Source of the DNA: Megascapheus bottae
Taxonomy: Eukaryota > Chordata > Mammalia > Rodentia > Geomyidae
Direction: 5' to 3'
Assembly (NCBI GenBank): GCA_024803745.1
Contig: JANJXV010000040.1
Span: 2,590,257-2,654,256, forward strand
Length of the DNA stretch: 64,000 nt
Below are positions 58,171-64,000 of the stretch, one piece after another; position 1 is the first letter of the stretch; each line of letters begins with the position of its first letter. Both the position numbers and the translations under genes were made by a program. The notes beneath the pieces are model-generated. The model worked only from the letters and a program-made list of their open reading frames with translations, made no database searches and was not told the DNA's origin.

Positions 58171-58664
58171 GCCCGTCTGACGTCCCTGGGGTCGCAACCC
58201 CAGCGCTTCCTCCACGCTGTGTGGACGGCCCCGGAACAAGCCAGGCCACTGCGTTTGTCTCCCCTCTGCCTTGTGCATAGCCAGCGTCTCTGTTTTCTGG
58301 ACGGGGAGAGAAGGGAGTAAGAGAAAATGGCGTTGAGCTTACGGCGAAGGTTCACAGAGACTGGGATCCAGGTTCCCCAGGCGGCTTGGCAAGCCAGCTT
58401 ACTGCGGCCAAGTCCAGAACTTCCTCTCCCGCCGTCTGGAATCCGGATCCATTTTGCAAGGTCTCTGGCGGTCACATAGTTCCCTCGGCCTCGAGGCATT
58501 CCGGCGATGGTGGTGGTGGCTGGTCGGGGTCATGGCCCCAGGCAAAGCGAGGGCTATTTGTGGCAGCTCTGAAACACAACTGGAGCCACCTGTGTCTGAG
58601 GCCGGCCGCTCCGGCTCTGAGGGTGTAACTCAGAGAACCAAAGTATGTCACCAACATCCTAGCG

Positions 58665-58830
58665 GAGGCACCGGTGTTCTGAGCGCCTCCGGAGGCTGAG
58701 ATCTGAGGGGCGCCGTCGAAAGCACCTCCCGGGCAGACATGTCTGTGAGAGCCTCCTCTCCGGAGAGCCACCAGAGAAAACTGGACGCGGTGAGGGCAGG
58801 GAGCCTGGAAAGCAAAGCCCTGAGTTTTCC
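58665..58830 (+). mobile_element. B1-like/ID composite SINE, degenerate
   Basis: CTCCGGAGGCTGAGATCTGA and GAGAGCCACCAGAGAAAACT are recognisable. The second arm is poor. Confidence 0.6.
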
Positions 58831-59599
58831 AGCCTCTCCAGCTCGCTGTCCCCGCTGGTTCCATTGTTTTAAGACAATGTCGTTATCTAATTCTATGCAC
58901 ACGCGCCACGTTTCATTAGCGCTCCATCACTTATGGAACTGGGGGTGCGGGTGGGGGGCTTTCTGGAGACTCAGGTTTCTGGGGAGTGGTGGGAACAGTT
59001 TACTCACCTTCCAGCCAGGGCGGAGAAATCCAACAGACGCTTTTGCTGCCTCGCCGGATGGCACAGAATGGAGCAGAGTCAACCGTTTTAATGAGATGCC
59101 CCTGTCCCGGAGGTGATGTTAGAGAGCGAGCTTCCCCTCTCCTCCTCTCGGGCAGACTCTCTGCCTTTTCCGCGGGTTCTGAGTTTTAAGTGGCGGGAGC
59201 CTCTCGAGTATTACGATCTAAGGGAGGATTGGAGCAGGTAGAATGAAAGAAAGGCTTTGGGGTCTGAAGTCGGGGTCGTTTGCTCTGAGACGCTAGGGAC
59301 TCACTGACTTATCGTGGGTACCTCAGTCACCTGATGTGACAAAAACAATCCAAGAGACCCTGGCTTTCGTGAGGAAAGAGCTTGGGGGCAGTGAATGTTG
59401 GATGGATGGTTAACGTGAGTTCTGACTCAGTGTGTGGGGGGGGGGAAGGAGAAGGGGGGACAAGAGCACATGCACTTGGAAAAGATTTTCTGCTCACGCA
59501 GTATCTTCAATAAACAGAGAAAAGAGTCTGATCCAAACTCTGTCGCTGTTTTTTCTTCATTAGTGAATTAGACCTTGAGACGTTGGGCTTTCCAACGTC

Positions 59600-59682
59600 T
59601 TTGTGGGTACTGGGGATTGAACCCAGGACCTTGCACTTGCTAGGTGAACGCTTTGCCACGGAGCTGCATCCCAGCCCCCCAT
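59600..59682 (-). mobile_element. ID monomer SINE, older type
   Basis: GGGTACTGGGGATTGAACCC, ACTTGCTAGGTGAACGCTTT and GCCACGGAGCTGCATCCCAG are a reverse single ID unit without the local GTGGCCTAGTGG head. Confidence 0.85.
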
Positions 59683-59713
59683 ATATTTCTTTTAAAACAT
59701 ATTTTTATTTTTG

Positions 59714-59815
59714 CCAGTCCTGGGGCTTGAACCCTGGGCCTGGACACTGTCCCTTTTTGCCCAAGCCTAGCAATCTACCACTTGAGACACGGCGCCACTT
59801 GCGGCTTTCTCACCC
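59714..59815 (-). mobile_element. Second arm of an ID-type SINE
   Basis: TGCCAGTCCTGGGGCTTGAA and ACCACTTGAGACACGGCGCC are the reverse second arm. The head is missing. Confidence 0.8.
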
Positions 59816-60259
59816 TGGGTCTCCATCTTCGGGGTGTGGCTTGGAATGTGCCTGGGGCATTGAGGGCTCCGGAGGCAGGCTGAGATTTGGGTGGAATTTG
59901 GTCTCAGGATCTGGTGCTCCCCTTCTCACGCAGCGCTCCCCCGGCTCCGGCTCCCCCGCGCGTGCGTCTCTTTCTTGTCTGCGTTTGACTCTCTTTGGGT
60001 CTGAGGTGCCGGTCTAGTTTTAGCCTTTTGTTGTCCTCACTGGAACCTGTCTCGGAGGGGGGAGAAAGGCATCCAAACCAGAAAAGCTATCCAGGGCTCT
60101 CTTTCCCTCCAGGGCTCTCTTTCCCTCGTGTTTGCCTGTATTTAGTGGTTCTCAATTGCAAATAAATGATCACTTTCTTTTCAGGAGTGGTTAGGTTCAG
60201 AGGACCTAACTGCTAACATCTAACATGTCCACAGGAGTGTTTTGAAAACTTCCAGCCAT

Positions 60260-60452
60260 GGAGCCAGGAGTGTGGCCTCGTGGTAGAGTGCTTGCCTAGC
60301 ATGCATGAAGACCAGGGTTGATTCCTCGGTACCACATACATAGAAAAAGCCGGGAGTGGTGCTGTGGCTCAAGTGGTAGAGCTCTAGCCTTGAGAAAAGT
60401 CCACGGACAGTGCTCAGGCCCTGAGTTCAAGCCCCAGGACTGGCAAAAAAGA
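60260..60452 (+). mobile_element. Dimeric ID-type SINE, full length
   Basis: GAGCCAGGAGTGTGGCCTCG opens the copy. CTCAAGTGGTAGAGCTCTAG and TTCAAGCCCCAGGACTGGCA close it, followed by an A-rich tail. Confidence 0.94.
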
Positions 60453-61078
60453 AAAGTACCAGTAATGCATTTGGGCTGTCGGAGCCCTGGCACGTGTTGG
60501 CAGGGGACGGGAAGGCCCCGCTGAGAGGGAGGCAGGAGGCATGGTGGTCAAGACACGTGTGCAAACTTCATCCCCGAGGCTGGAAGACAGCTTAGTCAGG
60601 AGAATAAAGCCATCAGAAGCTGGCATGGGTGCCAAGGCTGAGTCGAGGGGGCAGAAGGCCAGCTGGGAGACGGGGTGGGGTGAGTTCTGCACAGTGAGAG
60701 GCTGTGGCTCGGCCGATCTGACGCCCGCATCCCTGCCAGCGTCGCTGGAGATGGGTTTCTCCCGCAGGGCTGTGTCTTACAGAACCACGGACGCCTCCGA
60801 GCCCACGTGGTGCCAGGAGAAGAAAAATTGCACGCTGGGTTTGTATTGGCTCGTCAGTCAATGGAGGACGTGGGGCCGGGGCCGGGGAGCTAATGGTCCC
60901 TCAGCTCTCCCTCGGAGACCTTGATTCCCCGCCGGGTATTCAGCCATTTCACAGTTACTATTGATCAGTTCAGTCTTCAGAGGGGAGAGGGGTCTGATAG
61001 GGGCCCCGGACGTGTGAACGGATGGGGGTGGGAGGCTTGCTGCGCCTCAGAAGGCAGCGTGGAAGGTTCCCTGGAGAC

Positions 61079-61172
61079 CCTCCTCCCCCTCCTCCCCCTC
61101 CCCCTCCACCCCTCCTCCCCCTCCCCCTCCTCCCCTCCCCCTCCTTCCCTCCCCCTCCCCCTCCTCCCCCCC
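61079..61172 (+). repeat. (CCCCCTCCT)n pyrimidine repeat
   Basis: CTCCCCCTCCTCCCCCTCCC type units, pure pyrimidine on + except one A. Confidence 0.93.
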
Positions 61173-64000
61173 TCCTCCTGGGGCGCAGTCTCCCCTGGTT
61201 GACTGGTGCTCCAGCTGCAGCTGCATTCAGGTAGGGAACTGTCCTCTTCTGGGAAAGCTGATGGGGAGCAGGGTGACCTGGCAGGGCAGCGAGTTCTGTG
61301 CTGGAAGAAACGTACAGCGGAATAGGACAGGCTTGGACCTGAGCCCCCGGGCTCCAGAGAGACCTGACCCTTGGCCTCTGTCCTCAGAATCCCCACCCCA
61401 GCCCGCTGGACGGCGGAGGCTGCGGCAGGTAGAGATGGGGGCAGGGTACGGCTGACCACAGGTACTGAGCAAGCCAGGTGGACACCGTCCTCCCGCCTGT
61501 CCTCCGTGCGCATGCACAGGGCTGCCTCTCCGCCCCTTTGTGGATAAAGGGCCTTGGGACAGGGGGTAAACTCGATGGCCTTCTCTCCTCCCCCCTCCTG
61601 TCCATTGCCCCTTCTTCTACACAACTGCTATTCGAGTGGCTGTCGGGGGTCATAAGTGCTAGGAAGGCAAGCGGGGGAGAATATGCGGTGACCTTTAATG
61701 GGAAGGAAGAGAGAGAAGAGGCCACCACTCAAATGCGTGAGACGCGTAAATCCCGGCAAGAGCTTGGGGGAAAGTGAGGTGACCGGGTGGGTGTGTCCGC
61801 GGAGGGCCTGGGGTGAGCTGGACAGTGAGTGGGGTTAGACGTCCCCCACAAAGCTCGGTGAGGAAGAGCCGAGGGGCTCTTCCGTCCTGCATAGAAGACC
61901 AGCAAAAGCAGTGGCCCTGCAGTGGGGAGGACGGCAGGCAGGCGGCCAGCCTGGCTCGAGGTTGGACAGAGCCGGGGTTCAGCGTGGTTTAGATTCTGGG
62001 TTCCGAGCAAGAATTGAACTCGTACCGCGGTAAGATCCTCGGGTGTTGGGATTTGCCGTCGCATTCGCCCCATCTTTACAGACACCGGGGTGGGAATCGC
62101 GGGATGTACTTGGGGTGTGGGGGGGTGGCTCGGGCCGTCAGGGAAGAGCCAAAGGGAGCTTTAGCCCCCATCCTGTGTCAGAGCCCGAGGCTCTGTCCCG
62201 CTGCAGCATCAGCTCCGAGGTGACAATTCCCCACTCGGAACGGCCTGAGCACCGAGAATTATTGTTCGTCACGGTGACACGGAAGTCTCTTCCGAGGAGC
62301 TCAGAATCCAGGCATTGCGCGTGGTTTCCGCTAGCGCCTGCGGCAGTGGGGGAAGCGCCTTCAGACCTTGAGGCTTAAATCTTCGCTTAGGGTTTTTTTT
62401 TCTTTTTTGCCAGTCCTGGGTCTTGAACTCAGGGCCTGAGCACTGTCCTTGGACTTTCTCAAGGCTGGAGCTCTACCACTGGGGCCACAGCACCACTTCT
62501 GGCTCTTGCTGTGTATGAGGTACCCAGGAATTGAACCCAGGTCTTCGTGCATGCTAGGTGAGCGCTCTACCACTAGGCCACACTCCCGGCCCTGTAAACC
62601 GAGGAGATCGGGGATGGTGAAGAGACTTGTGTGTGTGGGGGGGGGCTTTGTCCCTGGAGAGAGGGTGGGGGGGGGAATGGCCCTCCATAGCCTGCCTGGC
62701 TGCAGGAGCGACACAGGTGAGCACGCAGGGGGTGGCGAGAAGGGGTGTCACAGGGAGCTATGGGGTTCTGGAGGGACAGTTGAGGACAGGGTGTTGGAAT
62801 CTGCCCCGGAAAGACGTAAGGTGCAGCAGGGTTAGGCCGGAGGACGGGTACCCCGGGAAGGCAGGGCTCACGGGGCCCCCCAGGTGCCGGGTGGGCTGGG
62901 AACGTGTGAACCTTCCCCGATCAGGCGGGGTCACTGGAGGGATTTCCTCCTCGTGGGGCCCAGTCGTCAGTGCCTGGGCAGCCTGGGGCGAGCCTGGGAG
63001 AGGACCAGAACTCAGGAGTGGCCGAGCGGAGTGTGGGGACCGTCACGTGGGCAGCCCCCGCCTCCAGGAAGCCCCAACACCGGATGCAGTGTCTGCACTC
63101 GGCTGTTATTCATCAGGAGTGAACGAATCGGCCGTGAGAGGCTGGCTGTGCCCGGAGGGCCTGGCAGAGCCCTGGCCGCTCCCCGAGGAGCTGGCCCTCC
63201 ACGGGAGCCGCCTCTGAGAAGGGCAGGGGACGGTCCCGACGGTGAGGGGAGCTGGTGTGGTGAGCGGTCCCCGCGGTCGTCCAGCACTTGGGGAGGGCGA
63301 CAGGGCGAACGGGCTGTGTTCTAGAACGAAGCCCCGGGCACCGGCTGGTGCTGTGGCCAGGGCGCTGACGTGGCAACCTGCCTGCTCTTTAATCTCCTCG
63401 TCTGAGAAGCAGGGATTGGAACACCTGGCTTTTAAGGGCCTGCACTTCCATAAACGCCTCCCTCCCTCCCTCCCTCCCCCCCCAGCTGCAGCAGACATCA
63501 GAGGATGGGTTTTTAATACTTTCCACACAAGTTCCCAGATTTATTGCACCATCTATTTACATGTGGTTACAGAAGGTGGCAGGAGCTGCCCCAGGGGCAG
63601 GAAGCAGGGGAGAGGGCCTTACATGGAGCCGGAGCCCAGACAGATGGAGGGCCCGTCTTCCCGGCACCCTCTGGCAAGAGAGAAACTTACAGAGAACCCA
63701 GTGTGTGCGTGTCGTGCGCGTGCGCGTGGGGGGGGGCTTTGTCCCTGAGAGGTTTGGTCTGGACCGGAAAGACAAGCCTTTGGGTCACGAGGGGGTGATG
63801 ACCTGTGGCAGAGTGACAGGTGCACAGGACAGCTCCGTGTACTTTGAATTTTACTTTTTTTTCCTGTGTTACGTTCGTCTGTAAGAGAGAAAACCCTTGA
63901 AAAGCGAATGTCTTTAGGATTTCAAAACAAAACCAGAAACCTGAGACATCATGGGGGCACCAAGCTCCAGGCTCCAGTGAGAAGCTTGACAATCTCGTTT
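61173..64000. other. Intron 3, mainly unique sequence
   Basis: Contains the SINE at 62407-62593 and a (CCCT)n run at 63461-63484. I see no exon. Two short similar segments occur near 62630 and 63727 (see findings). Confidence 0.55.
62407..62593 (-). mobile_element. Dimeric ID-type SINE, full length
   Basis: Reverse copy from TTGCCAGTCCTGGGTCTTGA to CTAGGCCACACTCCCGGCCC, preceded by its T-rich tail at 62392-62406. Confidence 0.94.

Overview
This is a mammalian genomic window, GC-rich and dense in tandem repeats, covering part of the 5' end of CACNA1C, the gene for the pore-forming alpha-1 subunit of the L-type calcium channel Cav1.2, on the + strand. Only two exons are certain: coding exon 2 (48451-48772) and coding exon 3 (49369-49474). 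They encode most of the cytoplasmic N-terminus and transmembrane segment IS1 with the start of the S1-S2 loop. The 596-bp intron between them is a U12-type (minor spliceosome) intron with an ATATCCTTT donor and a TTCCTTAAC branch site. Everything to the left is intron 1 or upstream sequence. Everything to the right is the start of intron 3, which is very large in other mammals.

The organism looks like a heteromyid or geomyoid rodent (kangaroo rat or pocket mouse type). The commonest interspersed repeat is a dimeric ID-derived SINE (head GTGTGGCCTAGTGG, linker TACCACATACATAG, second tRNA-like arm ending CCCCAGGACTGGCAAAAA). It is accompanied by a B1/Alu-like SINE fused to the same second arm. 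This call rests on my memory of those SINEs, not on a search. A few L1 3' ends and MIR relics are also present.

Layout: 1-10.8 kb is SINE-, L1- and microsatellite-rich sequence. From 10.8 to 16.3 kb comes a block of repeats around a CpG island: a 15-bp G-rich repeat, a 2.6-kb array of a 40-bp minisatellite (11197-13808), the CpG island itself (about 13809-14560), then 1.5 kb of CCTCCTCCCCAGA-type pyrimidine repeats. The island holds a possible alternative CACNA1C first exon: ATG at 14459, upstream in-frame stop at 14402, and a CAG|GTAAGG donor at 14486/14487 in exactly the phase needed to join exon 2. A weaker second candidate sits at 17078-17090. From 17.4 to 48.4 kb lies intron 1, with a 38-bp minisatellite (23810-24231), a 34-bp minisatellite built of SP/KLF-like sites (43286-43999), a 440-bp purine tract (45808-46244) and many SINEs. 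From 49.5 to 64 kb is intron 3 sequence with SINEs, MIRs, a G-rich repeat and microsatellites.

The very long open frames at 11-16 kb are tandem repeats without stop codons, not genes. The canonical exon 1b (N-terminus starting MVNENTR) was looked for and not found, so the usual first exons probably lie to the left of the window.
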